Part shown: piece by piece, positions 1 through 43,039 of the stretch | Position numbering within the stretch: the first letter of the stretch is position 1 | Layout of the letters: the number at the start of each line of letters is the position of its first letter | NCBI GenBank assembly: GCA_916610825.1 | Contig: OU744446.1 | Coordinates: 19,579,959 to 19,643,958 of the forward strand | Direction: 5' to 3' | Source: Haliclystus octoradiatus | Lineage: Eukaryota; Cnidaria; Staurozoa; Stauromedusae; Haliclystidae | DNA length: 64,000 nt | Position numbers and translations under genes: made by a program | The notes under the pieces: model-generated | Databases searched by the model: none | The model's input: only the letters and a program-made list of their open reading frames with translations | Told to the model about the DNA's origin: nothing

Positions 1-228
1 ACAGTTTCAATCGTTGGCCCAGGGGCCCAGTGCTTGATAGGGATTGCACTGGCAATATTACCAACAAGATAGCAAATGATGGCACCTGAATTCATTCATC
101 ATCAGAATGGCCATAATCAATATAGAAGTTCTCTTTGAAAATTCTACCACAGCACAGCTATCAAAATAGTAATAGTTATGTGAATGGAAAGCATTTTTCA
201 TTATACAAGATGTTAATTTACATTTTAG

Positions 229-30634
<30,406 letters not shown>

Positions 30635-30949
30635 AACCAAGTTAAGTTACTCTTTGTACTTATGATAGTTAATGAACAAACAGTGCATACACGGTTGCGC
30701 ATGATGTCAGTTATTGGATATATTTCTCAAAAGAACCTGTAAGAAATATTAGGCCTACAGACTTAATTCTTAGTTTTCAAACTACGCATGTTTATTCTAA
30801 CAACAATTTTCCTTTACTTGAAGTTTGTTTAAAATCATTGTTCTTGTTATCAAAGTGTATGTATCTCGGATAAGAAACGTTGCTTTCTTTAGATAACTAG
30901 AGAGGTATCATGTTAAAGTACTTGTGTTGTTTTTGCTGTTTGCCATAAA

Positions 30950-31285
30950 TGCAGAGCTATTTATATTTGCGCGCTCATTACAAATTCAAAAATACAATTA
31001 AAGTGATGATTTTGTTTTTGTGCCTCATCTCTTTTTACAATAGCATATAGGAACCTGTTTATTCTCCATAATAGGTTTACACTAGAATACCCTCCTAACC
31101 GTTGTAAATGTTTCTGTCTCAATAAAGTAGCTTCGCAAACCTAATAATATTCTGCTTCAGACTGATTTTTTAACACTTAGCTCAAGATCTATAGAGATGT
31201 ATTTTATAGAAAATTCGAGATCCAAGAAAAGAGACAAAAGTCTCTTAAGGGTAAAAATGCATCTTCTCTCATTTTTAAGCGGCGG
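30950..31285. repeat. Diverged partial copy of the 16.3 kb fold-back element
   Basis: Runs of similarity to 16360-16650 in the same order include gcgcgctcattacaaattca, gtgcctcatctctttttac, atccaagaaaagagacaaaag. It lies between the CatSper-like stop codon and the TIR-SAM start codon and contains an AATAAA at 31121. Confidence 0.5.
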
Positions 31286-31544
31286 CCACTGGGCCACATC
31301 TCTCTACGCTACACCTTAGTTACCTTACAGCATAGTACTGTTGTTAGGCATATGCTGCTGCTCCAATATGCTATTGTTGACAAGGCTTAGTTGTCATTCA
31401 TCTATTTCATGAAGATAGTCTGAGGTATTATTAGGCCATCTTTCCGTTGTCTAGGTGACATAAAATGTAATTTGATGAACCTTGTAAACAGTCAAAGTCA
31501 AGTCATGTTTTGTATTTGCAACTAATTTGTAAAAGCATTGTATA

Positions 31545-34048
31545 ATGGAAGCGCGAATTGAAGGAAGTAATGGAACAGACCAGCTGTTTAAAACTAATAA
31601 GAAAACCAGGAAAAAGTTATTTATTTCTTATTCGTTGAGCGCTTCTTTCATAGAGAATTTATTTATTCAAACATTGATAGAAGAATTGCAAGAATGTGGT
31701 CTAGAAGAAGATATTGTATGTGATCAGTACTCGCCTGCTGAAATTATTAACACACCATTTCAACTATCAAAGCTATTGGATACATGCGAAAGATGTTCTG
31801 CTGCAGTTGTAATACTATCTCAATCATATTTACAATGTTTACAATCCATGAATGAAGCAACAATACTTTTAGAAAGAAGACAAAGATCGATCAAATGCAG
31901 GGGAAAAGATGCTATCAATTTGTTAGTTATTAAAATGGAATGTATAAATATGGGTAACTCAACTGTTGGATATCGAAATCCTTTTGAGATAGTCGACGTT
32001 GATTTATCAACAGGACCTTATTTAACCTTTTCTGTAGCTGAAAAAGTAGCTAGTGTTATGTCTATATGTTATGATAAAATGTTTAAAATAAGTCGATGTG
32101 AAACTAGACACATGAATCGTCAACCTAAATCAAGAGGGAAAGAGACGATAAGAGGGGCCCCTTTGGTAGCATGGACAACAGAACAAACACAACAATGGTT
32201 ATTAGGTTTAAATATTAGAGAACGCGATCGGTCGTTGTTTGAAGAGTACAAAGTTAATGGCAAATTGTTATCAACATTAACTGATGAGATACTATTAGAT
32301 TATATTGGTGTAGACAGTGGTGTTACAAGGAAAAAGATCTTACGTAGTATTGTATCCTTACAGAATGATGAAGTGAGTCAACAAGGGGGTTGGCTTAGGT
32401 TCAAGCAACGCAGAGCAAAGGCAAACGTAGTATACTTTTGTGTTGATCCTTCTGATAAGGAATTGGCTGAAATGTTTGATAAGGTTTTAACAGCCAAAGG
32501 TTACACGGTAAGTGCATTTTAAATTTATAAACAAAATTCTAATGTACCTTATAATTTCAATTTCATTATCAGACTTTCTCATCTCTCATATTTAATCAAC
32601 AAACTCTTGTATCACTCTTTATTTCAGCTACGTTACCCATCGTCACTTGGTGCCTCAAAAGAAGAATTCCTGGAAATCAATCGTACCTTAATTGTAGAGT
32701 CAGCTCATGTGATGATTGCACTGACCCCAAAGTCTAAAGAATCGATATTTGTATTTTACGAAGCACTATTCGCTGAATGGATTAATCGTAAAATTATAGT
32801 ATTGATACTTGGAACAACTGCAGATATCCGATTGCGTACTTTAGGATTGCTTTACAAGTATCCTTCAATTAATATGTCAGAGATTACATTGCAAGAGACA
32901 GTTTCTTGTCTGTTGTATTATTTCAATGATAACCGAAATACTAACGCTGTCATGAGTGGAAAGTTTATTTACAACACGTTCAGATATATACGATGTCTCA
33001 GTGATGCTATGTCAACAAACGGTAAGAACAGCTATTTTTAAAACTAAAGTGCGTCACAGATACAGAATGAATGTTACAGATTGTCGCGAGAGGTTATCTA
33101 GCGTACTACAGTCGAACTCGGTTAATATCCCCTCTTTTAATATCCCGCCTTGCCTAATATCCCCACATAAAACTGATTCTAATTTCCATTCTCCATACAA
33201 ACTCTCATTATCCGCTTACGTCGCTTAATGTCCCGCTTTTCATCTGTACCAAAGGGGGATATTAAGCAAGCTTGACTGTATAGTAAGTTGGTCGGAGTGT
33301 TCCACTTTCAGAATGACCACGTAGTCATGAAGCTCCACAAAGTAAGAACGGGATCCTGAGTGTTACGCCAAAGATCCGATTGAGGACATGTTAGCAAAAG
33401 AAAAATAGTTTTTCAATTTGCAATTAAGAATTTTATACTGTATTAGCACACCCTAATTCTAGCCAGTATATGCTAGCCTGTTTTTTATTATGTTTTATTA
33501 CATGTGATGTATATAGATCTAAGGCTGGATTAATTATGACCTGTTCTCTTATTGCAGTGGATAATCAAAACTGCGAAGGACCAATTTCATCTAAAGATAA
33601 AAATATTAATGTCTATATTAGTTTTGAGTTGAATCATGAAACAGAAGCAGATTATTTAATCAAATGCCTTCAAAGTGTTGGAATCTATGGTGTCCGATCA
33701 AAAGATGTGAATCACATGAGAATAAAAGAGGGCTCGATATCAAGACACAGCAATAATCACTTAATGCATATGCTCAATGACTGTTCCATCGCTGTGGTAT
33801 TGTTCAGTGAGAGATACTTCAGTAATGACGTGTGTATGAATGAGTTAATTAAAGTATTGGTCAATGGGTTATCAATTATTCCATTGTTAATGGAGTGGAT
33901 GGCATGGCCTCCAATAAGAATGTCAGTTGAATTAAAACAAGATCTTATTCTCGTCAAACCTATTGATCTAAGTAATCCTGTTTTGTTCAACCGGGGTGTA
34001 TCTGAGTTGTTAGATAGAATCAAGAAACCTATTAAAACTGTTAAATGA
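31545..34048 (+). CDS. TIR-SAM-TIR-TIR protein (615 residues, 3 exons)
   Basis: Exons 31545-32507, 32628-33021 and 33558-34048 have standard borders and join in phase to a TGA. Domain order: TIR 1 at about residues 24-165 (KKLFISYSLSAS, then AVVILSQSYLQC and MNEATILL); SAM at about 208-273 (VAWTTEQTQQWLLGLNI through GVTRKKILRSI); a diverged TIR-like fold at about 292-430 (NVVYFCVDPSDKELAEMF, SAHVMIALTPKS); TIR 3 at about 467-610 (INVYISFELNHE, IAVVLFSERYFSNDVCMNEL). No signal peptide or membrane helix is seen, so it is probably cytosolic. Known: TIR domains act as adaptors, and some (SARM1 type) cleave NAD+ using a conserved Glu; Glu104 (MNEA) and the NEL of TIR 3 sit near that position. SARM1 has the order ARM-SAM-SAM-TIR, so this is not a simple SARM1. 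Its role in innate signalling is inferred. Confidence 0.85.
33107..33280. mobile_element. Pogo/Tc1-type MITE, about 170 bp
   Basis: Inverted tips CAGTCGAACTCGGTTAATAT and CAGTCAAGCTTGCTTAATAT (minus strand) are flanked by TA on both sides, typical of the IS630/Tc1/pogo group. The inside is non-coding. It lies in intron 2 of the TIR-SAM gene. Confidence 0.7.
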
Positions 34049-35000
34049 TTTAGATTATTTAAATTTATTTGGATGCCGGGTCTGTTGTTGATTATTATTT
34101 GAAAAAAGTTTTTTTTAGGTGGATCATTTAAAACTGTGTGAAATAAGTCAACTATAAGAAAACATCATAGAAGGTTTGTTTGTGATCTTTTTAAACTTGA
34201 AGTGTCCAAGTGTCCTGCAAATGCTTCACGAGCTCTAAAATACACAAAGCTAAACATAGAGAGCGGACCGTGAATTATCTCTCTGTTCAAGGCATTTTAA
34301 TACGAAAATTATGAAAGCAAAATATGATAAATCGATATCGTATAAAAAATTTTCTACCTTAACAGTTAAAGAAACACAGTACTTAACCGTGTAAATATCT
34401 GCTTATTCTTTTTTCGTTAGCAATCTTTGTTTTAAGAGGCGATTGACCCTCCGCATTCAAATGGGCCAAGGTTTGGAATGATTGCCCTACGCCAGCGGTA
34501 TTGCCGGGGGATCAAAAATGAACTTTTGGGTTTTCAATTAAATGAGAAATTTCATGTTCTTTACTGTTTATGATGATTTTGAGTTTGGACATTCGCCCCT
34601 TCACAAACGGATACAAATGATAGCTACAATACAATACTGTATTAAATCCTTCACGATATCTATAACATATTCGAATCGAAAGCTTTCGCTAAAACTCTGA
34701 TTGTGAAGGTATAAAACTCCAATGTTGGCTTTGTCAAGATATTGTAAGCTACTTGCAAACACTGTTCTGATCGTAATTCGTATTTAATTAAAAGCATTTA
34801 TAATGTTGTATTCTTTTCTATCGATGATTATTTACAGAAATAAAAAATTCATGAAAAACATGGGTGTAGTTGTAGCCATGGATGGTTGCATATTAAATTT
34901 AATCATCCACCTCTTGCAAACAGTGCCAAAATAATGTGAATGTTTTTTTCCATTTTAACACGTAGACGTCATTCACACAACTGAGACCGGAATTAATGTT
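34049..35000. other. Intergenic region between TIR-SAM and vWA-tyrosinase genes
   Basis: It holds the TIR-SAM 3' untranslated region (a possible poly(A) signal AATAAA at about 34839) and the upstream region of the next gene. No repeat or gene was recognised. Confidence 0.4.
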
Positions 35001-35004
35001 TTCA

Positions 35005-35010
35005 TATAAA
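35005..35010 (+). promoter_or_regulatory. Possible TATA box of the vWA-tyrosinase gene
   Basis: TATAAA lies 78 bases before the start codon at 35088, in the context ttttcatataaagcgac. Spacing would put the transcript start near 35035, with a short leader. Chance occurrence is quite possible in AT-rich DNA. Confidence 0.35.
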
Positions 35011-35087
35011 GCGACATCAAACTTTTGCCGGTTAGGAGCAAGAGCATGTAGAGCTTGGTGTAACTCTTCATATAATTATGTGTCATA

Positions 35088-38000
35088 ATGTTTGCTTTGA
35101 TTTTGCCTTGGTTTGTATTATGTTTGACCTGCTGGTCGTCGCCTTGCCAAGGTAAGAAATATATGTTTATTTAATTGTTTGTACAGTACTTTACTGTGTG
35201 TTGCTGTTGACAGTGTATGTAACATTCTATAAGATTTATTTGAAATTTACATCAAGCAGAAGCAATACCAGGACGGTTGTTTGCTAAGTCCTTTTCTAAT
35301 AACTTAACATCAGCGAAATTCAGTTTTTCGCCAAGTGTTTAGATGAATTTACATCAACACCAATGGTTTATGAAACTTCTATTTCCGCTAACATTGATGA
35401 AGTTGATGTTTTTCATTTTACGCCAACATCGATGATATTTTGAGGGTGGTGAAAAATGTAAAGAATTTCAGCGATGTTGGGATAATTGGTGGAAAAAGAC
35501 ATTTGCCAAGTTTGCAGGATTCTGATATTTTTTGGTATATTTTTACGACTGCGTGTATTTCACACAAACATTTATAGATAATAGTAGGCCTAACGTTTAA
35601 TAATAACAATCTAAGGGTCATATCAGTGAAGACAGAGACCTACAGATAATTCCTTGCATACTTCATGCCATGTATGCCATATATTTGCTTTAAACAACTT
35701 GTCACTGTTGTGTTGTAAAAATTATATCATTGTATTTTGATGTTTTGAGTAACCAGTCAATTTTACATACTGTATTGAAATTACTCTGTAAGAGTCTATA
35801 ATGGTCCTGAGCTTTTTTGATTCAACAAGATGCTGGATATAATTTTGTTGAGATTTTCATGAATGTCTAGATCACTGCATGCGAACGTTGCGAGGCAAAA
35901 CATTGTATGCAGTTGACTATAAAGTCGAATTGTCGTTTGCCCACGTCGGGACCCACGCATACAACATCCTTCGACTTTTGCATCCGACAATGCGAACCAA
36001 CAACACATAGATGGTTTGCTCTTGCCTTAAACTTATTTGGACTAGAATAGTGGTCAAATCTTTTACCTCCAAAGTTACCTTTTTCAAGTGGTATTTAATG
36101 GGACTCAAAATGATCTAGAATCAATCGGTAACCAACTTAGAGAGAGCCAATCCCATGCCCTTTTTTCAAGATTTAGTAGGTCATCTGGAAAAACAAACAT
36201 GAACATTTTGTTTCAACTGATTTTCAAAAATCATTTTGCATCTGGTACCTTGATACATTCACTACAAATCTACCGCGAGCTTTTTAAATTAAATAAGAAG
36301 CTATTACAACAAATATTAGTCCGGAACAAAAACTTTAACCGTCGGCGTCAAAAACGGTTAAACAAAAACTTTAACTGGATAACTTTTTTATTTCTCATTC
36401 AAATTACCACATCCTTGTCATTCCATTCTCTTTCTCAGTCCATCGTCTTTCCCTTTCCCTTCTTAACCGCTCCCCCCAAATATTAGCCCCCTTTCCCATA
36501 GATCCTCTTGAAACATTAACACAATGTAGAGAATTGACCACCCGATACCCAACTATACAATACATAAACCAGACACATTATTCTTGGCCAACAGATAACT
36601 ACGGAACAGCCATCAGAGGATCTGTCAATTTTCCAGTTGGATAGCGATGATGGCATGGACATCGACCCTATCTTTGAGATTTCATCAATGAAGAATCAAA
36701 AACAAACAACCAATCTTAAAACGACCTTAACAACCTCGAAACCAATAGAAACTAACAATACCCCCCCCCCCCCCAAACAACCAACACTCAACAATTCTAA
36801 TCCAAACAAAACCCTGAAACCAACAGAAACCATAAAACATCATCAAAGCCAATAAACCATCACCCATGAAAACCCCATTCCAATAAATCCCTCTACCATC
36901 ATCCTCCAAGAACAACCCCTCCAAAAAAAGACTACCACCCCGTCAATAGAACCACTAACAAATCCACAATCTGAAACACTCTATTCAAAATGTGAATATC
37001 ACCAAACAAAACCAGGAACCCCAAGAATCTCCCTCCCCCATGGGAGTGACAACTGACAATCCTTAGTCAGGAATAAACCTTCATCCCCATCACTGAATCA
37101 ACCACCACTGATCCAACCAACCACTTCAATGTAAATAGCAAAACCTTCCTAATACCAACCCTGATCTCTGCTTCCAACCTGCATCACAAACACCGACCTT
37201 ATTTCATTTTTTATAAAAATCCCTGGACCCAAAGCAACGACTTAAGATCAACCACCAGGGACGAAAAACCGTAGGAACACCAAACACAACAAAGCCACAA
37301 CTGAATTCTAAATAAAATATGCCTTCCACCATTACTCTATGTAAAAGTATCAATTCGATACACGGCTTTCAATTATCGCCTTGAGTTTTTGGAATTAAGG
37401 CGAACCAAAAGCGATCTTATAATGATGTTTAAAACTATTAACAATCTAGTAGATTTGCATTTAGAAGAACTTTGTAATTTAGAAGAACTTTGTAATTTCA
37501 ATAAAACTAAATATTCAATGCGAGGTAACTCCTTAAAGTTACAACTAACAAATATATCTGGAAGGCTAAATATCAGCAAATACCAATTTATCAATCGAGT
37601 AATTCCATGGTGGAAGAGTTTACCAGAGAGTGTGGTAACCTCCAAAACAATTGAATTCCTTCAAATCCAAATTGAACAATGTTGATCTAAATGCCTTATG
37701 CATAATCAATTAACAATCTATATGAACTACTAGTTAACACAACAACACATTTTAATTTTATGCTTTCTTTATGTATTAAAAGGATATATGTAAGTGGAGT
37801 TTTACTTTCCTGTATAATCAGGTCAGTATTTTTGACAAATAAACAACAACAATGTAACAATTGTCAAGATTACCATTATCACTGGTAGCCTATATTTTAT
37901 GTTTTTTCAATTATCATGGATATCATAATTATCCTAATTAATGTTATCAGTTAAAACCTGTCAAAATACAAAAACTAACTACAACATTTGACAAACTCGA

Positions 38001-41000
38001 TTTATAGCTCTATAGTTAATACAAATAACAATAATGAATTTGGTTTCAGATAACATTAAATTAGCAACAACAGAACACACCTTGAATATTCAATCTCTGT
38101 CTCAGCCAAAACATCTCCGTTCCAAACAGTCATCTCTTGACCATTTGTTGAACACCTCTATTCAACAGATCACATGATGGTATCACTACAAAAAAAGTAA
38201 GAAAGGAGGCAACAACAAGAGACACCCTTATGATAGAGACCATAGATCACCATCAAAATCTCAACATCCACCTCGAGGAAAATGATTCAAAAGTTTTCTA
38301 TACTACCTAAATGAACCACATCATAACTAGATGAAACAACTTCATGGTGACATCCATACAACCCTATATAACATCAACAAACTTCTCCAACAGTCCGGCT
38401 TCATTTACCCATATTTACCATGACCAAAACATTGTTCAAATTAAGACATTTCTCAATCAAAGAACTCCCTCTCTAGTAGTTAACCTCAGTACTATCCCAT
38501 TGCCAGAAGAAACTCTATAATTTTTAGAACTATGGACCAGTTTCTGTCCACGCCCACCCAAACACGTATTTAAATATTCATTGGAAAATGCATTCCAACA
38601 AATTAAGACGAAACTCAATAACACCACGTGAAAGGCTTGTTGGTACCACAGCGTCAAATGAACTCCAGTAACTAATAAGAAAACTCAGAACCCCGGTCAA
38701 CCTAGCATACGAAGATATGGAGGAATGCTGCCAATGATTTAAGAGTAAGCCATTACATGCTCACAAATTTTCAGATCACATTATGGTCTCCGTAACAAAG
38801 AACTGCACTAAATGTCCAATTATTTAACATCAAGAACTCAAGTTACTAATTTTGAGTGTCACTCATCCTCTCCAACAGTTCTGTCTTGCGGTGTACCACA
38901 AGGTAGTATTTTAGGGCCTTTGCTTTTTTTTGATTTTTATAAATGATCTACCAAATGCCACAAAATTCCATACTAATCTATTTGCTGATGACGCAACTTT
39001 GCAATGGTCTTCTGAAAGTAACGAAACCCTTGAACAAGATCTCAATCGAGAGTTAAAAATTGTCTCTCAGTGGTTTTCAGAGAATCAGCTTACGTTACAC
39101 CCTGACAAAACAAAATTCATGACATTTAATAAAACAAACTTAAAATTTAAATCAACATAAACGGTCATGTTCTTGAGCAATGTGGAAGCAATCATCAAAC
39201 AAAAAATATCAAATTCTTAGGGTTTGAATTCTCATCGACGATAAATTGAACTGGAAGGAACACATTAATATAGTTTGTAAAAAAATCAGAAAAAATATTT
39301 TTCACTTTAATACGCTTAAAAAATTTTCTTTCCCAAAAACATAAAGTTCAGATATATAATGCAGTCATCAAACCTCACCTAGAATATGGCCTAGCCATAT
39401 GGGGTAATAGCTTGCATTTAAATACCTTGAACAAATTACATAAACGATGTATTCGAATAATTTGCAACACCAAGTACAATGCTCATACTGAGCCACTGAT
39501 GAAACATTTTAACATTTTAAAAGTCAAGGATATTTATTTTCTAAAAGTTCTTTCTTTCCTACAATCCACTGTAAAACAGACTTGCCCTACTATATTGTTA
39601 GGCATTTTCTAATTCATGCCCCTTAAACGACGTCAACAAAATCATTTTATAGTGCCTTTCTCTAAAACATCATATCTCCAGCGGTTACCTGCATACCAAT
39701 ATCCTACTCTCTGGAACAATTGCTCACACAAGATTGATATAAAACTGTCCAGAAATTATTCCTAAAAAGCATGAAACTATCCATCATTCAAACTTACTCC
39801 ACTGCATGTATAATACCCAACTGTTATGTATGCACATATCATTAGTCATTCACAGTATATATATTCTTTTTCTTCATATCCGCATTCTTTATTTATTTTC
39901 CTATGCAATAATGTTAACAAGATCTCTCTCTTTTGCTCCACTCAGACCTTCATTTTTCACTGATTCTTAACTCTTATTTATGTCTTAACAACTTTGTCCA
40001 TTTTCCTATCCATATTTTCCTTCAACCTTTTTACAATATTTCACTAAATAAAATACTCACGCTATCACTCAGCTTATTTGAATTATTTCTATTGTTTGTA
40101 AAAAATACTTCAATAAATAACTATAATATTTTACATTACCTGCTACAGACTCTAAATATGTAATAAATATTAATGAACAAATGATGCCCCCCAAATAAAC
40201 AAGCACATTGTGCTTAAGGGGTGACTCCAGTCATATTTGTATTTTCATATATTTATGATTGAAATATATATTCATTCATTCATTCATATAATAGTTTCAC
40301 TGTAGCTATATAACTTTAATTTTGTACAATCAATCATATACAACACTCAAATAGAAAAACAGTCCTTTCTAATTATTAGGACAGTAACGTTGAAAGTTAA
40401 AACTGTATTACTGCTAGCAGAACGACCAATCCAATAATAGTTACTATTAAGAAAAAAAAAATGCATATTCGCTTTCAGCCACTCCTCTACCCAAGAAAAT
40501 CCATTTATATCTTTTATATAGATATAATTATTAAGTAGTCCACTAACCACTGTTCTAATTACTAGATTCACACTGTTCTAAGAACACCCGCCTTATCCCA
40601 ACTCTTTACAGACAAACTCATACATGTAGCATCAAGGGCTAGTGCCCTTTCCCATGAGGGACATTGAAAGTTAAAACTGTAGTCTACTATTGCGGAAAGA
40701 ACATTTCATGTTCTAGCGATCAAAACAAAGGAAAAGTTCAAAAATTTTGAAAATCTTCTAAACATTCGACAAGTTTCAGGAAAGGCACACCTTAAAAATG
40801 ACACGTCCCCGTACAGCTGATGCATGGAAGTGCCCCCCAGCTTGCAATGTATTATTCGTCACAGAAAGAGCAATTAGTTTATCCTAACCCAGATCAATGA
40901 AGCTGTCTAAGAACTCAGAATAGGCGGTTGCACTCACTCTTCCGTTAAAATATCCTGCGTGTTTTTTTCTAACAGGCAAAGTACATCATTCAAGTTTCGA

Positions 41001-43008
41001 CATTGGAATTGTTGTTGACCGCTCTGGAAGCATAGGAAAAAATAATTTAGAAAAAGTGAAGTCCTTCGCCAAGGAGATCTTGTCCCAATTTAGCATCACA
41101 CCTAGCCATACAAAAGTAGCGGTTGTTTCATTCGCAAAGAAACCGGTATTAGAGCATCGGTTAGACGAAACGGTTAACCGTGAATGGGTCAAAGACAGAT
41201 TGGATAATATAGTGTAAGTAAATTGTATTGATTGCATTGTTACTTTTATCTCAGATCATCAACTTCTGTCCTTCAGTATCAATCGTGCAAGTAAAGGGAT
41301 AATTTACGATAAAGCGGAATTAAGAGCAGAAGCCCGTGTATGAGCCATTTGAAAGCAAGACGCTCGTCTAGTCAGTGCCTTTGATTTTGTATTATCACCA
41401 TGCGTAATCAACCTGTCTAGCTCTTTAATACGCTATTGTCATTGCTTATTGCTAAATTCCTTGGTAATTTTTGATTTTGATTTGATTTATTTGCCAAAAT
41501 AAGTTGATTTAAATCTTAATTAAATACAATTTTTTGGCAGGCAAACACAGGAAAGCATTGAGAGTATTAATACTTGCACTATACGTAAGGCCTGGGGAAA
41601 CATTTACAATATGGTGACAAGTCTAACTGTCCAAGACGTTTTTTAAATGATAAAATAGATAGTGCGTCCTCTGGTAAATTGTTCCATACACGAATTATTC
41701 TATTAAAAAAAGAATATTTAACAGTGTTATTTATACAAATTTCTTGAGTGACTACGGAGATTATAATTTAACTGTGCAGGGAGAAATGAGTCTTTGCACG
41801 GGAAATCTACAAAGTTATTGAGTATTTTAAATGATCTATTAATATCTGAAAATAATCTTCGCGATAGGAGGCTGATTTTTTGGAACACATGTAATAAATT
41901 CTCTTAGTGTAGTGACGCTGAACGTTTTCGATAGTCTTGATATCTTTCAAGAGATAAGGTTTCCAGACTGGAGAATCGGACTCGAGGATAGGCCTCACAT
42001 ATACAAATCAATTTGGACATCGGGCATTTGTATATGAGATAAGAGCAGGAGTTGGCCTTTGCTGAAATTTTCGAAGAAGTGACAGTCACTCCTAAGTCTC
42101 TAATCGAATTGACTTCTACCAAGAGATTGTTAAAAAGTTCGTATGGACGAGAAGGTACACTTTTATTTCGAAATGATATTGATGAGCGCTTTGGTGATGC
42201 AACAGGATTTCGCCATTCAGTTGACCATTATTCAAAATTTTGTAACGTATGATGAAGTCCATTACATAATTCATGATTATCATGGTGACGTTAGCAAACA
42301 TTTTGGCCATGCATGTAATATGAAGTTATGTCGTTGATAAATATAAAAAGTAGCAAATGTCCAAGAACAGAGACTTGTGGACACCTCTAGTAACTGGTAA
42401 AGAGCTAGATACTGTAGAATGCTACCGACAGAAACTTGCTGTGATCGTCCAGAGAGGAATGCTAAAAATTGAATGTAATGATTGAACTAGGCTGCTAACT
42501 TAATTGCCGTTCACTTAAGTATACGCAGTTACGCATACGCATGGTCGTAACTACCTGCTCCTAACTGGGATGGGGGTATTTCTAATGTGGCCCGACAAAA
42601 TGGGCGTGGTATATACTCAACTGGAAGCTTTAGTACTTGAATATCATAGACTATGTTGAATAAATGAAATACTCATGGTATACGCACGTTACGTCGGGCA
42701 ATATTGACAAATACCCCTAGCACAGAAGAAAGTAATTACGGTCGTGAGTATACGGCATCACGTAGAGAAGTAATTGTCCACAGCTAAAAGGTCCTTTTAC
42801 CGCAGCTAATCAGTCACAACTATCCAGTTAAAGTCCACATCTAAAACGTCGTTTTGCGTTTACTGTATTTCCGTTTTTGCCGAAGAAGATTACATACTTT
42901 ACTTAAATGTCTCCATTTTATCTCGAACTACAGACCTACAGTACTATCAGATGCAGGGTCTGACAAAAGTGGGGATCCTAGATGTATGTATGTATGTATG
43001 TATGTATG

Positions 43009-43039
<31 letters not shown>

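Noticed and set aside
31545-34048. SARM1 orthologue
   Set aside because: There are no armadillo repeats, only one SAM, and the TIR domains lie on both sides of it.
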